This document shows, piece after piece, positions 36,971 through 47,137 of a stretch of 56,693 nucleotides of DNA (position 1 is the stretch's first letter; every line of letters begins with the position of its first letter). The DNA is taken from positions 1 through 56,693 of the forward strand of contig CAMDHH010000004.1 of assembly GCA_945898065.1 (NCBI GenBank), read 5' to 3'. This DNA comes from Bifidobacterium breve. Lineage in GTDB: Bacteria > Actinomycetota > Actinomycetes > Nanopelagicales > Nanopelagicaceae. A model generated the notes under the pieces. The model was not told where the DNA came from. It worked only from the letters and a program-made list of their open reading frames with translations, and did no database searches. A program made the position numbers and the translations under genes.

Positions 36971-38076
36971 CGCAGCAATGGCCAACCTGGTTACCGCTTC
37001 GCGCTGATCTTCAATCATTGAGTCCTTATGGTGCGCCACAAGTTCCATCGCAAGCAGCGATGAACACGAATGAGAATCCATTTCCTCCTTCACCTCAACT
37101 CCAAGCAGCGATTACAGAGCGAATCGCACAGATAAGTTCGACTCTGAATCGTTATCCAGATCGCGATGCAATTGCGCTGCGTAAATCTTTGGCAGTTTTT
37201 ATCAACGAATTATCGAAGACTTCTTTTGACGAAAAATTGATTTGGGCAGCAAATGGCAGTAATGAAATAATCCAATCTCTTTTCTTAGCATTTTCTGGTG
37301 GAAGCGCTCTTGGCTTTACGCCCTCCTATTCGATGCACCCGCTAATTTCTAAAGTTACATCTGTGAACTGGGTAGATGGTGCTCGAAATAGTGATCTCAC
37401 ATTCAATATTGATGTAGCAATTGCTCAAGTAAAGGAAGTACAACCACAACTCACTTTCATCACGACACCTAATAATCCGACAGGTGATGCCATTTCAATT
37501 GGCGATATTGAGCGCTTAGCCACAGTTGTCGCCTCAGTTGGCGGATTACTCATTGTCGATGAGGCCTATGCTGAATTCTCACAAGAAAAATCTGCCGTGA
37601 CACTCATTGACTCCCATCCCCATCTCGTTGTTATTCGCACTATGAGTAAAGCATTTGCATTTGCAGGAGCACGCGTTGGATATTTAGTAGCGCACCCAAA
37701 GGTCATTGATGCAATGACTCTAGTTCGCTTGCCATATCACCTCAGCGCTCTGACTCAAGGAGCCGCGGTTGTCGCTTTAGAATTTCGCAAAGAACTCTTA
37801 GCTACTGTCGCGACATTGGTGAGCGAACGCGAAAGAGTGGCAAAGGCACTTCACGCCTTTGGCTTCTCCTCAATCCCAAGTAGCGCGAACTTCGTGCTCT
37901 TTTCAGGATTTGGCCAAAGTGCGCCACAATTGTGGCAAGCGATGCTCGATAGAGGCATTCTGATTCGCGATGTGGGATTATCAGGTTATCTCAGAGTAAC
38001 AATCGGCAATGTAGCCGAGAATAATCTTTTTCTTGAAAAACTACAGGAGATACAAAATGAGACAAGCCAGAGTTGA
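36967..38076 (+). CDS. hisC: Histidinol-phosphate aminotransferase
   Basis: A 369-aa class I/II PLP aminotransferase converting imidazole-acetol phosphate to histidinol phosphate. [13 protein letters not shown], the conserved [36 protein letters not shown] and the PLP lysine in [16 protein letters not shown] are seen. Such enzymes can also use aromatic substrates; genomic context supports histidine. Its ATG overlaps the hisD stop and its own end overlaps hisB by 20 nt. Confidence 0.94.
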   Translation: MTQQWPTWLPLRADLQSLSPYGAPQVPSQAAMNTNENPFPPSPQLQAAITERIAQISSTLNRYPDRDAIALRKSLAVFINELSKTSFDEKLIWAANGSNEIIQSLFLAFSGGSALGFTPSYSMHPLISKVTSVNWVDGARNSDLTFNIDVAIAQVKEVQPQLTFITTPNNPTGDAISIGDIERLATVVASVGGLLIVDEAYAEFSQEKSAVTLIDSHPHLVVIRTMSKAFAFAGARVGYLVAHPKVIDAMTLVRLPYHLSALTQGAAVVALEFRKELLATVATLVSERERVAKALHAFGFSSIPSSANFVLFSGFGQSAPQLWQAMLDRGILIRDVGLSGYLRVTIGNVAENNLFLEKLQEIQNETSQS

Positions 38077-38641
38077 ACGTAAGACTAAAGAGTCACACGT
38101 CCTTGTAGAGCTCAATCTCGATGGCGATGGAAGCATCTCTGTCGATACAGGTGTTCCATTTTTCGATCACATGATGTCTCAACTTGGTAAGCATTCTGGC
38201 TTTAATCTAACAATCAAAACAACGGGTGATATCGATGTTGATTCACACCACAGCGTTGAAGATACATCCCTTGCTTTTGGCCAAGCGCTGCGCGAAGCAC
38301 TGGGGGATAAAGCTGGAATTCGTCGCTTCGGGGATTCAATGGTTCCACTCGATGAAGTTTTAGTTCAAGCCGCAGTTGATCTCTCTGGTCGCCCATATCT
38401 CGTGCATCGCCAACCTGAAATTGTTGAACTCATCGGAACTTTCGATACAACAATGGGTAAGCACATTTGGGAATCCATCGTTGCTGAAGCACATATCGCG
38501 CTACACATTCGCGTACTTGAAGGTCGAAATGCACATCACGTTTTTGAAGCGCAATTCAAAGCAGTTGCTCGCGCACTTCGTGATGCAGTTTCACTCGATG
38601 GCCGTGTTACAGGTATTCCATCAACAAAAGGTTCTCTTTGA
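38057..38641 (+). CDS. hisB: Imidazoleglycerol-phosphate dehydratase
   Basis: A 194-aa manganese enzyme, the dehydratase-only form without the histidinol-phosphatase domain of E. coli HisB. GVPFFDHMMSQLGKHSGF, DSHHSVEDTSLAFGQAL, the DLSGRP loop and HHVFEAQFKAVARALR supply the metal-binding His/Glu residues. I place the start at [10 protein letters not shown] (38057), where CAGGAGA lies 8 nt upstream; the frame extends 24 nt further. The stop overlaps the hisH TTG start. Confidence 0.96.
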   Translation: MRQARVERKTKESHVLVELNLDGDGSISVDTGVPFFDHMMSQLGKHSGFNLTIKTTGDIDVDSHHSVEDTSLAFGQALREALGDKAGIRRFGDSMVPLDEVLVQAAVDLSGRPYLVHRQPEIVELIGTFDTTMGKHIWESIVAEAHIALHIRVLEGRNAHHVFEAQFKAVARALRDAVSLDGRVTGIPSTKGSL

Positions 38642-39240
38642 TCGCGATTCTTGATTACGGATCTGGCAATCTTCGTTCAGCACAGCGTGCATTTGCAACA
38701 GCTAGCGATGATGTCATTCTCACATCTGATTTCAATGAAGCAATCGAGGCAGAGGGTTTAGTTGTACCTGGAGTAGGTGCATTTGCGGCGTGCATGAAAG
38801 GTCTCAATGCCGTCAGAGGCGCTGAGATTATTCGTAAACGCAAAGAGTTAGAACGTCCAACATTGGGTATCTGTATTGGAATGCAAATTCTATTTTCAGA
38901 AGGTTTAGAGCATTCTGACAAAGGTTCACATGCAGGCGTTGGAATTTGGCAAGGGCAAGTATCTAAAGTCGATGCACCAATATTGCCCCACATGGGTTGG
39001 AACACAATAGTAAGTGCGCCGCAATCAATTCTCTTCAATGGTATAGAAAGTGAATCTTTTTATTTTGTACATTCATATGCAGCAAAGAACGCTCCTGCTG
39101 CCAGAGCAACATGGAGTACATATGGCGAGAAGTTCCTTTCAGCAATCGAAGATGAATATGTCAGTGCAACACAGTTTCACCCTGAGAAATCAGGGCGTGC
39201 AGGTTTGGCACTTATCAAGAATTGGGTGAAATCACTATGA
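38638..39240 (+). CDS. hisH: Imidazole glycerol phosphate synthase subunit HisH
   Basis: A 200-aa class I glutamine amidotransferase supplying ammonia to HisF. The nucleophile Cys is in [11 protein letters not shown], the oxyanion motif is GVGAFAACM, and the catalytic His/Glu are in TQFHPEKSG. Start is TTG at 38638 ([14 protein letters not shown]), overlapping the hisB stop. It works with HisF (39959), separated from it by priA. The end overlaps priA by 4 nt. Confidence 0.95.
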   Translation: MIAILDYGSGNLRSAQRAFATASDDVILTSDFNEAIEAEGLVVPGVGAFAACMKGLNAVRGAEIIRKRKELERPTLGICIGMQILFSEGLEHSDKGSHAGVGIWQGQVSKVDAPILPHMGWNTIVSAPQSILFNGIESESFYFVHSYAAKNAPAARATWSTYGEKFLSAIEDEYVSATQFHPEKSGRAGLALIKNWVKSL

Positions 39241-39962
39241 GCTATTTGGAACTTTTGCCTGCCGTCGATGTAAAAGATGGACGCGCTGTGCGACTAGTAC
39301 AAGGTGAATTAGATCGAGAAAGTGTTTATGGCTCCCCATTGGAAGTTGCCCTTGAATTTCAAGCCGCTGGCGCTGAGTGGCTGCACTTAGTAGATCTAGA
39401 TGCGGCATTTGGACGTGGTGAAAATAGTGAACTTCTTGCATCGGTAGTCAAAGCCCTTGATATCAAAGTTGAACTCTCTGGTGGTATTCGCGATGACGAG
39501 TCATTGCGTAGAGCACTTGCAACAGGATGCACACGAGTGAATTTAGGAACTGCTGCACTTGAAAATCCTGAATGGACTGCGCAAGTCATTTCACAATATG
39601 GAGATCGAATCGCTGTTGGACTCGATGTACGTGGCCACACACTTGCAGCGCGTGGTTGGACAAAAGAGGGTGGCAACCTATTCGAAACAATAGAGCGCCT
39701 AGATCGAAATGGTTGCGCCAGGTATGTAGTTACAGATGTAGCTAAAGATGGAACTCTTATGGGTCCAAATTTTGAATTGCTCAAAGAAGTATGTGCGGCA
39801 ACCAAGAAGCCTGTTGTCGCTAGTGGTGGAATTTCATCAATTGCAGATATTGAAGGCTTGGCAGGGCTTCGCTCAATAGGTGTTGAAGGCGCAATCGTTG
39901 GTAAAGCACTCTATGCCGGAGCATTTACATTACAAGAAGCACTCAAGGCATCTGGAAAATGA
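39237..39962 (+). CDS. priA: Phosphoribosyl isomerase A (HisA/TrpF dual-function PriA)
   Basis: A 241-aa (beta/alpha)8 barrel with [50 protein letters not shown] and [18 protein letters not shown]. HisA converts ProFAR to PRFAR. In Actinobacteria lacking trpF, PriA also performs phosphoribosylanthranilate isomerisation, and no trpF is in the trp cluster here, so dual function is likely. The motif RxxxTDVxxDGT is shared with HisA, so PriA identity is an inference from context. ATG at 39237 overlaps the hisH stop; hisF overlaps by 4 nt. Confidence 0.9.
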   Translation: MSYLELLPAVDVKDGRAVRLVQGELDRESVYGSPLEVALEFQAAGAEWLHLVDLDAAFGRGENSELLASVVKALDIKVELSGGIRDDESLRRALATGCTRVNLGTAALENPEWTAQVISQYGDRIAVGLDVRGHTLAARGWTKEGGNLFETIERLDRNGCARYVVTDVAKDGTLMGPNFELLKEVCAATKKPVVASGGISSIADIEGLAGLRSIGVEGAIVGKALYAGAFTLQEALKASGK

Positions 39963-40732
39963 CTCTTTCAATACGAATCATCCCTTGTCTCGATGTCACA
40001 GATGGTCGCGTCGTCAAAGGTGTAAATTTTACAAATCTTGTTGATGCAGGAGATCCAGTTGAAATGGCATCTCTTTATGACGCGGAGGGTGCTGACGAAC
40101 TTACATTTTTAGATATCTCTGCGAGTAGTAGCAATCGTGAAACAACTCTTGATGTTGTACGTCGCACTGCGGAACAAGTATTTATCCCACTCACCGTCGG
40201 AGGCGGTATCCGAAGTGTTGACGATGTAGATCGACTCTTGCGAGCAGGTGCTGACAAAGTTTCAATCAATACAGCAGCAATTGTGCGACCAGAACTTATC
40301 GCAGAGATTGCAGATCGATTTGGTTCACAAGTATTAGTTCTCTCCGTTGATGCAAGGCGCGCTCGAACAGAGTCTGGATTTGAAGTCACAACTCACGGTG
40401 GCCGAGAAGGCACAGATATTGATGCTCTTGCTTGGATTGAAAAAGCTTGCGCACTTGGAGTAGGTGAAATTTTATTAAATTCGATGGATGCCGATGGAAC
40501 TCGAGCAGGCTATGACATTGGAATGATCACTGCTGTTCGTGCTATTTCTAAAGTTCCACTTATTGCAAGCGGTGGTGCGGGAACTCTTGAAGATTTTGCA
40601 CATGCCCTTGATGCAGGCGCCGATGCGCTACTGGCTGCAAGTGTCTTTCATTTTGGGATACACCGAATCGGGGATGTAAAGCGCTATTTAGATGCTCAGG
40701 GATATTCCATTCGCATGAGCGCATCCAAGTAA
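39959..40732 (+). CDS. hisF: Imidazole glycerol phosphate synthase subunit HisF
   Basis: A 257-aa (beta/alpha)8 barrel cyclase that uses HisH-derived ammonia to form IGP and [25 protein letters not shown] with the catalytic Asp, the second catalytic Asp in [34 protein letters not shown] and the terminal [12 protein letters not shown] are family hallmarks. Length is normal. It overlaps priA by 4 nt, and 14 nt separate it from hisI. Confidence 0.96.
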   Translation: MTLSIRIIPCLDVTDGRVVKGVNFTNLVDAGDPVEMASLYDAEGADELTFLDISASSSNRETTLDVVRRTAEQVFIPLTVGGGIRSVDDVDRLLRAGADKVSINTAAIVRPELIAEIADRFGSQVLVLSVDARRARTESGFEVTTHGGREGTDIDALAWIEKACALGVGEILLNSMDADGTRAGYDIGMITAVRAISKVPLIASGGAGTLEDFAHALDAGADALLAASVFHFGIHRIGDVKRYLDAQGYSIRMSASK

Positions 40733-40746
40733 GGCAGAATCTGACC

Positions 40747-41100
40747 ATGGCGCGCATCGAGCTCTCTGCACAGGTTCAATCTTTACTCAAAGATGCAGAT
40801 TCCCTCATCCCAGCTATTGCCCAAGATGTGAAAACTCAGGAAGTCTTGATGTTGGCATATATGAATAAGGAATCACTCGCTGCAACTCTGAGCACAGGGC
40901 GGGCAACGTATTGGTCTCGCAGTAGAAATGAATTATGGATTAAAGGTGCCACCTCAGGTCATACCCAAGAAGTCCATTCAATCTCACTTGATTGCGATGG
41001 TGATGCACTTTTATTGCAAGTGACGCAAGTAGGCGCTGCTTGTCATACAGGCGATAACACTTGTTTCCACCAAAATATTGAAATGAACGTACAAAAATGA
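40747..41100 (+). CDS. hisI: Phosphoribosyl-AMP cyclohydrolase
   Basis: A 117-aa zinc/magnesium enzyme opening the purine ring of [55 protein letters not shown] and the Cys pair in [13 protein letters not shown] form the metal site. It is the cyclohydrolase alone; the hisE pyrophosphohydrolase part is not fused. Start ATG at 40747 follows hisF by 14 nt. Its TGA overlaps the trpE ATG (ATGA), joining the his and trp blocks. Confidence 0.94.
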   Translation: MARIELSAQVQSLLKDADSLIPAIAQDVKTQEVLMLAYMNKESLAATLSTGRATYWSRSRNELWIKGATSGHTQEVHSISLDCDGDALLLQVTQVGAACHTGDNTCFHQNIEMNVQK

Positions 41101-42596
41101 ATCGCGAAGAATTTCGTGAGCACGCGCGTACAAACAATGTAATTCCTGTCTTTCGAAAGTTGCTCGCAGATGGCGAAACGCCACTAGGAATTTATAGAAA
41201 ACTTGCAAAGAATTTACCAAATACATTCTTACTTGAATCCGCCGAACATGGTGGCGCATGGTCTCGATATTCATTTATAGGTGTTCGTAGTCAGGCAACA
41301 CTGACAGAGCGAGATGGAAAAGCATTCTGGGAAGGCAATCCTCCAGCAGGTGCGCCAACTGGAATGGCCCCACTTGAAGCACTGCGTCTTTCTGCCCAAC
41401 ATTTGAAATCTCCTGTGATTGCAGGTTTGCCAACTCTTACCGGTGGACTCGTCGGTTACATGGGTTATGACAGCGTGCGCGGTCTTGAGAAATTGCCAAC
41501 GCTTTCAAAAAAGGATTTGCCGCTCCCTGAATTAAATTTCATGCTCACAAGTGATATCGCCGTTATGGATCATGCCGATGGGACTCTCATATTGATTGCA
41601 AATGCAATCAATTGGGATGGAAGCACAGATAGAGTCGATGAAGCATATGACGCTGCAGTTGCCAGACTTGATCGCATGCAAGAAGAGCTAGCCCAATCTA
41701 TTCCATCTGCTATCTCTGAAATAAATGCGTATAACGTTCCAGAAGTTGAAACAACTATGACGAGTGCGCAATATAAAGAGAAGATTCTCAAAGCAAAAGA
41801 AGAGATTGTCGCGGGGGAGGCATTTCAAATAGTTCTCTCTCAACGTTTTGCAACTACATGTACTGCCGATGCAATTGATGTATATAGAGCACTACGCCTG
41901 CACAATCCAAGTCCATATATGTACCTCTTTAGATTCAATGGGGGCATAAATATTGTTGGCTCGAGCCCAGAGGCCCTTGTCAAAGTAACAAATAGAGGCG
42001 ATCACAAAGAGGTAATGGTTCATCCAATCGCAGGCACTCGTAAACGCTCTGATATTCCAGAAGAGGATCACCGCTTAGGTGAAGAATTATTGGCAGATCC
42101 AAAAGAGCGCGCAGAGCATTTGATGTTAGTTGATCTAGGTAGAAATGATTTAGGACGTATTTGCGAACCAGGTTCTGTTGAAGTTGTTGATTTTATGCAT
42201 ATCGAACGGTATTCACATGTTATGCATATCGTCTCAACAGTTACTGGAACTCTTGCAAAGAAATCTTCACCCGTTGACGCACTCTTTGCTGTATTTCCTG
42301 CAGGAACGCTATCCGGTGCACCCAAGCCACGCGCTATGGAAATTATTGAAGAGCTCGAACCAACACGTCGTGGAATCTATGGTGGCGCTATTGGTTACAT
42401 CGATTTCACCGGAAACATTGATGCATGTATTGCAATTCGTACAGCTTTGATTTTCGAAGGTAAAGTTTATGTGCAAGCAGGAGCTGGAATTGTTGCTGAT
42501 TCAGATCCAGAATCTGAAAACCAAGAATGCATAAATAAGGCAGCCGCTGTTTTAGGTGCAGTGAGTGCAGCACATACGATGAAATCAATTTCATGA
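41097..42596 (+). CDS. trpE: Anthranilate synthase component I
   Basis: A 499-aa chorismate-utilising enzyme forming anthranilate with the glutamine amidotransferase TrpG. The N-terminal feedback-site region ([18 protein letters not shown]) is followed by the catalytic domain with [57 protein letters not shown] and [18 protein letters not shown]. trpG and trpD are absent from the window. It overlaps hisI by 4 nt and the 57-aa membrane protein gene by 4 nt. Confidence 0.96.
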   Translation: MNREEFREHARTNNVIPVFRKLLADGETPLGIYRKLAKNLPNTFLLESAEHGGAWSRYSFIGVRSQATLTERDGKAFWEGNPPAGAPTGMAPLEALRLSAQHLKSPVIAGLPTLTGGLVGYMGYDSVRGLEKLPTLSKKDLPLPELNFMLTSDIAVMDHADGTLILIANAINWDGSTDRVDEAYDAAVARLDRMQEELAQSIPSAISEINAYNVPEVETTMTSAQYKEKILKAKEEIVAGEAFQIVLSQRFATTCTADAIDVYRALRLHNPSPYMYLFRFNGGINIVGSSPEALVKVTNRGDHKEVMVHPIAGTRKRSDIPEEDHRLGEELLADPKERAEHLMLVDLGRNDLGRICEPGSVEVVDFMHIERYSHVMHIVSTVTGTLAKKSSPVDALFAVFPAGTLSGAPKPRAMEIIEELEPTRRGIYGGAIGYIDFTGNIDACIAIRTALIFEGKVYVQAGAGIVADSDPESENQECINKAAAVLGAVSAAHTMKSIS

Positions 42597-42766
42597 GCAA
42601 CGGAATATCTTTGGCAATATCTTTTGTTGTAGTCATCGCAATAGCTATCCTCATTGGAAAACGATTCCGAATCTCGTCGCGCTATGAGAGAAAAGAAAAG
42701 GTTTTGACACCATGGAACTCTTTGGATCAGGGAATCGATCCGACAGAAAACGATGCCGATAAATGA
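42593..42766 (+). CDS. 57-aa single-pass membrane protein inside the trp operon
   Basis: ATG at 42593 overlaps the trpE stop (ATGA) and the TGA at 42764-42766 overlaps the trpC ATG at 42763. The product begins [20 protein letters not shown] and has one membrane helix (about residues 5-22), a basic patch (KRFRISSRYERKEK) and the tail PWNSLDQGIDPTENDADK. From memory, the larger trp-associated membrane proteins of other Actinobacteria end with a similar W-x2-LD-x-G-x-DPT motif, so this may be a reduced form; unverified. Coupled overlaps at both ends strongly support a real gene. Function is unknown. Confidence 0.82.
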   Translation: MSNGISLAISFVVVIAIAILIGKRFRISSRYERKEKVLTPWNSLDQGIDPTENDADK

Positions 42767-43536
42767 GCGTTTTGGATTCGATTATTGAGGGCGTGCGAGA
42801 AGATTTAGCAATGCGCCGTTTACCACTTGCCCAAATTCGCGAATCACTAGAGAGCGCTCCCACAGTTCGAAATGTTGGTGCGGCATTTACTGGACCAGAG
42901 ATTTCAATCATTGCTGAAGTAAAGCGCTCATCACCTAGTAAAGGCGCACTTGCACCTATCGAAGATCCAGGCGGACTAGCCAGCCGATATGAAGAGTCTG
43001 GAGCAAACGTTATTAGCGTTCTCACGGAACGACGACGCTTTGGTGGTTCATTAGATGACCTAGATGCGGTCCGAGCACGTGTAGATCTTCCAATATTGAG
43101 AAAAGATTTTATGGTTGATGAATATCAATTTCTAGAGGCCCGTGCACATGGAGCAGATCTTGTACTTCTCATCGTTGCAGCGTTGAGTAAGAATCAACTC
43201 GATGATTATCATCAATTAGCAAAAGAATTAGGTATGTCATCACTGATTGAAGTGCATACCCACGATGAATTGGAAAGAGCACTCGAAATTTCGCCAGAGA
43301 TCATTGGTGTGAACTCTCGTAATCTGAAAACACTCGACGTTGACTCAGCTGCATTTGCTCAACTCATACCTCGAATTCCGACATCAATGGTGCGGGTAGC
43401 AGAATCGGGTATATCCAGTAGAAGCGATGTCGAATTCGCCCAAGAGCATGGTGCAACAGCAATATTGGTAGGAGAGACCCTTGTGCGCTCAGCGGATCCA
43501 GAACTCGCCATGCGCGAATTACGTGGTCATCGGTAG
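42763..43536 (+). CDS. trpC: Indole-3-glycerol-phosphate synthase
   Basis: A 257-aa TIM barrel, monofunctional (no TrpF fusion), converting CdRP to indole-3-glycerol phosphate. IIAEVKRSSPSKGALAPI, SVLTERRRFGGSLDDL, LRKDFMVDEYQFLEARAHGA, GVNSRNLKTLDVD and VAESGISSRSDVEF hold the catalytic Lys/Glu residues. ATG overlaps the stop of the small membrane protein gene; trpB follows after 9 nt. Confidence 0.96.
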   Translation: MSVLDSIIEGVREDLAMRRLPLAQIRESLESAPTVRNVGAAFTGPEISIIAEVKRSSPSKGALAPIEDPGGLASRYEESGANVISVLTERRRFGGSLDDLDAVRARVDLPILRKDFMVDEYQFLEARAHGADLVLLIVAALSKNQLDDYHQLAKELGMSSLIEVHTHDELERALEISPEIIGVNSRNLKTLDVDSAAFAQLIPRIPTSMVRVAESGISSRSDVEFAQEHGATAILVGETLVRSADPELAMRELRGHR

Positions 43537-43539
43537 ACT
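43534..43539 (+). promoter_or_regulatory. -10 box for a possible internal leaderless promoter before trpB
   Basis: TAGACT overlaps the trpC stop and lies 6 nt before the trpB ATG, which lacks an SD. It may give a secondary trpB-trpA transcript. No clear -35. Confidence 0.3.
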
Positions 43540-43545
43540 TATTTC

Positions 43546-44742
43546 ATGACCACATCAGAATCCACGATTCTTGGACACTTTGGCCAATATGGCGGACGTT
43601 TTGTTCCAGAAGCACTCATTGGCGCTTTGGAAGAACTCGAAGCAGCGCATATCAGTGCACTGAAAGATCCAATCTTTCAAGCTGAGCTAGCGCACTTACA
43701 TCTAACGTATACCGGTCGCCCTAGCATTCTTACTGAGGCTAAAAGATTTGCAGAATATGCAGGTGGTGCGCGAATTCTTTTGAAGCGCGAAGATCTCAAT
43801 CACACAGGCAGTCATAAAATCAACAATGTATTAGGACAAGCACTTCTTACAAAGCGTATGGGTAAGAAAAGAATTATCGCTGAAACAGGCGCGGGACAAC
43901 ATGGCGTTGCATCTGCAACAGCTGCAGCGCTGATGGGACTTGAATGCGTTGTCTATATGGGCGAGGAAGATACGCGCCGTCAATCACTCAATGTTGCACG
44001 AATGAAAATTCTTGGCGCAGAAGTTGTTCCAGTTACAACAGGATCTCGAACCCTCAAAGATGCAATCAATGAAGCGATGCGTGATTGGGTAACAAATGTA
44101 GAGACCACTCATTACTTACTTGGAACAGTTGCCGGCCCCCATCCTTTCCCAACAATGGTGCGTGATTTTCATAAAATTATTGGTGAAGAAGCAAAGATTC
44201 AAGTTCAAGAACTAGTGGGACGCTTACCTGATGCTGTCTTGGCATGCGTTGGTGGCGGCTCAAATGCAATTGGAATTTTTCATGACTTTATCAAAGATGC
44301 ATCAGTGCGACTCATTGGTCTTGAAGCCGGGGGAGATGGCGTAGAAACTGGGCGTCATGCAGCAACAATTACTGGTGGCACCGCAGGAGTACTTCATGGA
44401 ACTCGTTCCTATGTTTTGCAAGATAAAAATGGCCAAACTGTTGAATCACATTCAATCTCTGCGGGACTTGATTACCCAGGTGTTGGACCAGAGCACGCCT
44501 ACCTTCATGACATTGGTCGCGCCGAGTATCGCGCCATCACCGATGCGCAAGCGATGCATGCATTTTCACTACTTTCAAAGACAGAAGGAATAATTCCTGC
44601 CATCGAAACTGCGCATGCACTTGCGGGTGCTATTCAAGTAGGTAATGAGTTAGGCCCTGATGCAGTGCTACTGCTCAATCTTTCTGGTCGCGGTGACAAA
44701 GATGTACAAACTGCAGCAGAGTACTTTGGAATCCCGCTCTAA
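43546..44742 (+). CDS. trpB: Tryptophan synthase beta chain
   Basis: A 398-aa PLP enzyme condensing indole with L-serine. [22 protein letters not shown] N terminus ([10 protein letters not shown]), the PLP lysine in [48 protein letters not shown] (here [17 protein letters not shown]) and [19 protein letters not shown] are conserved. It forms the alpha2-beta2 complex with the next gene, 2 nt downstream. It is the canonical TrpB1 type. Confidence 0.97.
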   Translation: MTTSESTILGHFGQYGGRFVPEALIGALEELEAAHISALKDPIFQAELAHLHLTYTGRPSILTEAKRFAEYAGGARILLKREDLNHTGSHKINNVLGQALLTKRMGKKRIIAETGAGQHGVASATAAALMGLECVVYMGEEDTRRQSLNVARMKILGAEVVPVTTGSRTLKDAINEAMRDWVTNVETTHYLLGTVAGPHPFPTMVRDFHKIIGEEAKIQVQELVGRLPDAVLACVGGGSNAIGIFHDFIKDASVRLIGLEAGGDGVETGRHAATITGGTAGVLHGTRSYVLQDKNGQTVESHSISAGLDYPGVGPEHAYLHDIGRAEYRAITDAQAMHAFSLLSKTEGIIPAIETAHALAGAIQVGNELGPDAVLLLNLSGRGDKDVQTAAEYFGIPL

Positions 44743-44744
44743 GA

Positions 44745-45548
44745 ATGACTGCAACCCTTGAGCAGCTTTTTGTAAAGGTTCGCGCAGAAAATCGTGCAGC
44801 CCTTATTGCATATATCCCTGCTGGCTTTCCAACAATTGAAGGTTGCAAGAAAGCAATCAAAGCCTTAGTCGATGGCGGTGTGGATGCAATTGAAATTGGT
44901 TTTCCCTATAGCGATCCTGTGATGGATGGTCCAATTATTCAAGCAGCAGCAGAACAATCCCTTGCACAAGGCACAGGAGCTGCAGATGTTTTCTCTGCTC
45001 TCAAGTGCGCAACCGATGCAGGAGTAGCAGCAGTTGTAATGACATATTGGAATCCGATTGAAAGATATGGCGTTGACGAGTTTGCACAATCGATTGCTGA
45101 CAATGGCGGTTCAGGTGTGATCACACCTGACCTAACTATCGAAGAATCAGAACGATGGATAGCTGCTACAAATAGAAATGGCATTAGCCCGATTTATGTA
45201 GTTGCACCTAGCACCAATGATTCTCGGCTAGGAAAAGTCACGAGTCATTGCTCTGGCTTTATTTATGCAGCAAGTTTGATGGGAGTAACGGGTACGCGTA
45301 CGAGTATTTCATCGGGTGCTAGCGATCTAGTTACGCGAATACGAAAGGTGAGCGAATTACCTATTGCAGTCGGCTTAGGTGTTTCAAATCACGTTCAAGC
45401 TCGCGAGGTCGCAGGATATGCCGATGGCGTCATTGTTGGTTCAGCATTTATAAAATGCTTACTCGAAGCAGATACCGAGGAAGATGGCTTGCGAGCTATT
45501 ACCGAACTAGCCCAAGATTTAGCTAAAGGTGTGCGCGAAGGGCGATAG
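44745..45548 (+). CDS. trpA: Tryptophan synthase alpha chain
   Basis: A 267-aa TIM barrel releasing indole from indole-3-glycerol phosphate. ALIAYIPAGFPTIEGCKKAI, the catalytic Glu in AIEIGFPYSDPVMDGPIIQ, MTYWNPIERYGVDEF, and GFIYAASLMGVTGTRTSI are family motifs. ATG at 44745 is 2 nt after trpB. It ends the trp block. A 100-nt gap follows in which I see no convincing terminator. Confidence 0.96.
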   Translation: MTATLEQLFVKVRAENRAALIAYIPAGFPTIEGCKKAIKALVDGGVDAIEIGFPYSDPVMDGPIIQAAAEQSLAQGTGAADVFSALKCATDAGVAAVVMTYWNPIERYGVDEFAQSIADNGGSGVITPDLTIEESERWIAATNRNGISPIYVVAPSTNDSRLGKVTSHCSGFIYAASLMGVTGTRTSISSGASDLVTRIRKVSELPIAVGLGVSNHVQAREVAGYADGVIVGSAFIKCLLEADTEEDGLRAITELAQDLAKGVREGR

Positions 45549-45648
45549 AGGCTTTTTCTCAGACTCATCGGTTGGGATGACAGAGCGATTTGACCACTGA
45601 TTCGGTATTCTTTTTCAGTATTTGACGAGAAGAATTGAGGAATAAGAA

Positions 45649-46317
45649 ATGGCCCAAAATACCGGTGGAGATAAAATCACTCGTAACATCGTGATTGGAA
45701 TGGTGACACTCGTTGTTGCAGTGGGTGTCATATTCTCAGTATTGGGTAACAGGGCTAGTACCAGCGTATCCCTGCCTTCGCAGACTAATACAGCGAATGG
45801 CTCTGGTATTGAATTCAATAGCGAACTAACAGGTGTTCCAGTTGTAGACATTTGGGAAGATTTTCAATGTCCAGCCTGCGCACAATTCGAAGCACTCAAT
45901 AGCACTTACATAGAGAGCATTATTGTGGAAAAGAAAGCAAAAGTAATTTTCCATCCACTCTCATTCTTAGGTCCTGAATCCATTCGCGCGGCAAATGCCG
46001 CAGCCTGTGCATCCGATGAAGGCAAATATTTGGAGTACCACGATTTTCTTTATAGAAATCAACCGGCTGAAAACAGTGGCAAGTGGACGAATGCTTATTT
46101 GATTGCTGGCGGAGTTGCAGTGGGAATTTCTTCAGCTGAATTTGGTGCTTGCATCAATGATTCAAAATATGGTGGTTGGGTACAAAGTATTGCCACAGAT
46201 GGTGGAAAGAAGGGTATTGACTCGACTCCATCCGTTTTTGTAAATGGTAAAGCCCTTGATCGAAATACCCAGATTTACGATGCTGCAGCATTTGCCGCAG
46301 CAATTGAACAGGGATAA
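45649..46317 (+). CDS. DsbA-like membrane-anchored thiol:disulfide oxidoreductase
   Basis: A 222-aa protein: short cytoplasmic tail, one membrane anchor (ITRNIVIGMVTLVVAVGVIF), then an extracytoplasmic thioredoxin-fold domain with the active site CPAC in DIWEDFQCPACAQFEAL. A helical insert, then the cis-Pro loop (DSTPSVFVNG) complete the DsbA/Thioredoxin_4 fold. It probably oxidises or isomerises secreted proteins. The start ATG has a GAGGA SD 9 nt upstream. Distinct from the trp block by a 100-nt gap; lgt follows after 4 nt. Confidence 0.88.
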   Translation: MAQNTGGDKITRNIVIGMVTLVVAVGVIFSVLGNRASTSVSLPSQTNTANGSGIEFNSELTGVPVVDIWEDFQCPACAQFEALNSTYIESIIVEKKAKVIFHPLSFLGPESIRAANAAACASDEGKYLEYHDFLYRNQPAENSGKWTNAYLIAGGVAVGISSAEFGACINDSKYGGWVQSIATDGGKKGIDSTPSVFVNGKALDRNTQIYDAAAFAAAIEQG

Positions 46318-46321
46318 ATAG

Positions 46322-47134
46322 ATGTTTCGCTCAATTCCTTCACCGAATATTTCGGTTTTGGAGATTGGGCCACTAACTTTCCATATGTATGCCTTGTGCA
46401 TCATTACGGGCATTGCTGTAGCAATATGGGTCGGCAATAAACGCTTTGTCCCTCATGGCGCTAATACAAAATCCATAGTTTCTGAAGTTGCGATCTATTG
46501 TGTGCCAGCAGGAATTATTGGTGGGCGTATCTACCATGTGATTACTTCTCCAGATGCATACTTCGGCAGTAATGGAAATCCAATCGACGCTTTGAAGATT
46601 TGGAATGGTGGATTAGGTATTTGGGGCGCGATTTCTCTGGGTGCATTAGTTGCATGGATTAGATATCGCCATTTGGCACGAAAAGTTGAACTACCTTCAT
46701 TTGGTATTTTCCTAGATTCATTAGCGCCAGGAGTTCTCTTAGCTCAAGCTATTGGCCGCTTTGGGAATTGGTTTAATATCGAACTCTTTGGAAGACCATT
46801 AGATGCACCGTGGGCACTGGAAATCCCGCAATCATTTCGACCATCTGGCTTTAGAGAATTTGAAACATTTCACCCAACTTTTCTCTATGAAGCACTCTGG
46901 TGTTTTGCGCTAGCACTCGTACTTATTTGGTGGGGGAATAGATCAAAGCCTGGACAAATCTTTTCTCTATACGTCATTGGTTATTGCATAGGTCGCTTCT
47001 TTATTGAATCCCTTCGAATCGATGATGCTCATCTCTTAGCGGGAATGCGAATCAATGAATGGGTAAGCATCGCAGTTGCTGGGCTTGCCCTCGGTGCCTA
47101 CCTGCGTTTATCAAAGGCATCGGGTAGGCTCTAA
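46322..47134 (+). CDS. lgt: Prolipoprotein diacylglyceryl transferase
   Basis: A 270-aa membrane enzyme with about seven helices that attaches diacylglycerol to the lipobox Cys of prolipoproteins, before LspA (30641) cleaves. The conserved AQAIGRFGNWFNIELFGRP carries the signature Arg/Asn, and HPTFLYEALWCF and GYCIGRFFIESLRID follow. The usual GGRIYHVI motif (IIGGRIYHVITS) is near residue 65. Lgt next to trpA is common in bacteria. It is 4 nt after the thioredoxin-like gene and 3 nt before the VIT1-type gene. Confidence 0.95.
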   Translation: MFRSIPSPNISVLEIGPLTFHMYALCIITGIAVAIWVGNKRFVPHGANTKSIVSEVAIYCVPAGIIGGRIYHVITSPDAYFGSNGNPIDALKIWNGGLGIWGAISLGALVAWIRYRHLARKVELPSFGIFLDSLAPGVLLAQAIGRFGNWFNIELFGRPLDAPWALEIPQSFRPSGFREFETFHPTFLYEALWCFALALVLIWWGNRSKPGQIFSLYVIGYCIGRFFIESLRIDDAHLLAGMRINEWVSIAVAGLALGAYLRLSKASGRL

Positions 47135-47137
47135 AAC

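Noticed and set aside
45549-45648. Search for a trp-operon terminator after trpA
   Set aside because: No convincing hairpin plus T-run was found in the 100-nt gap.
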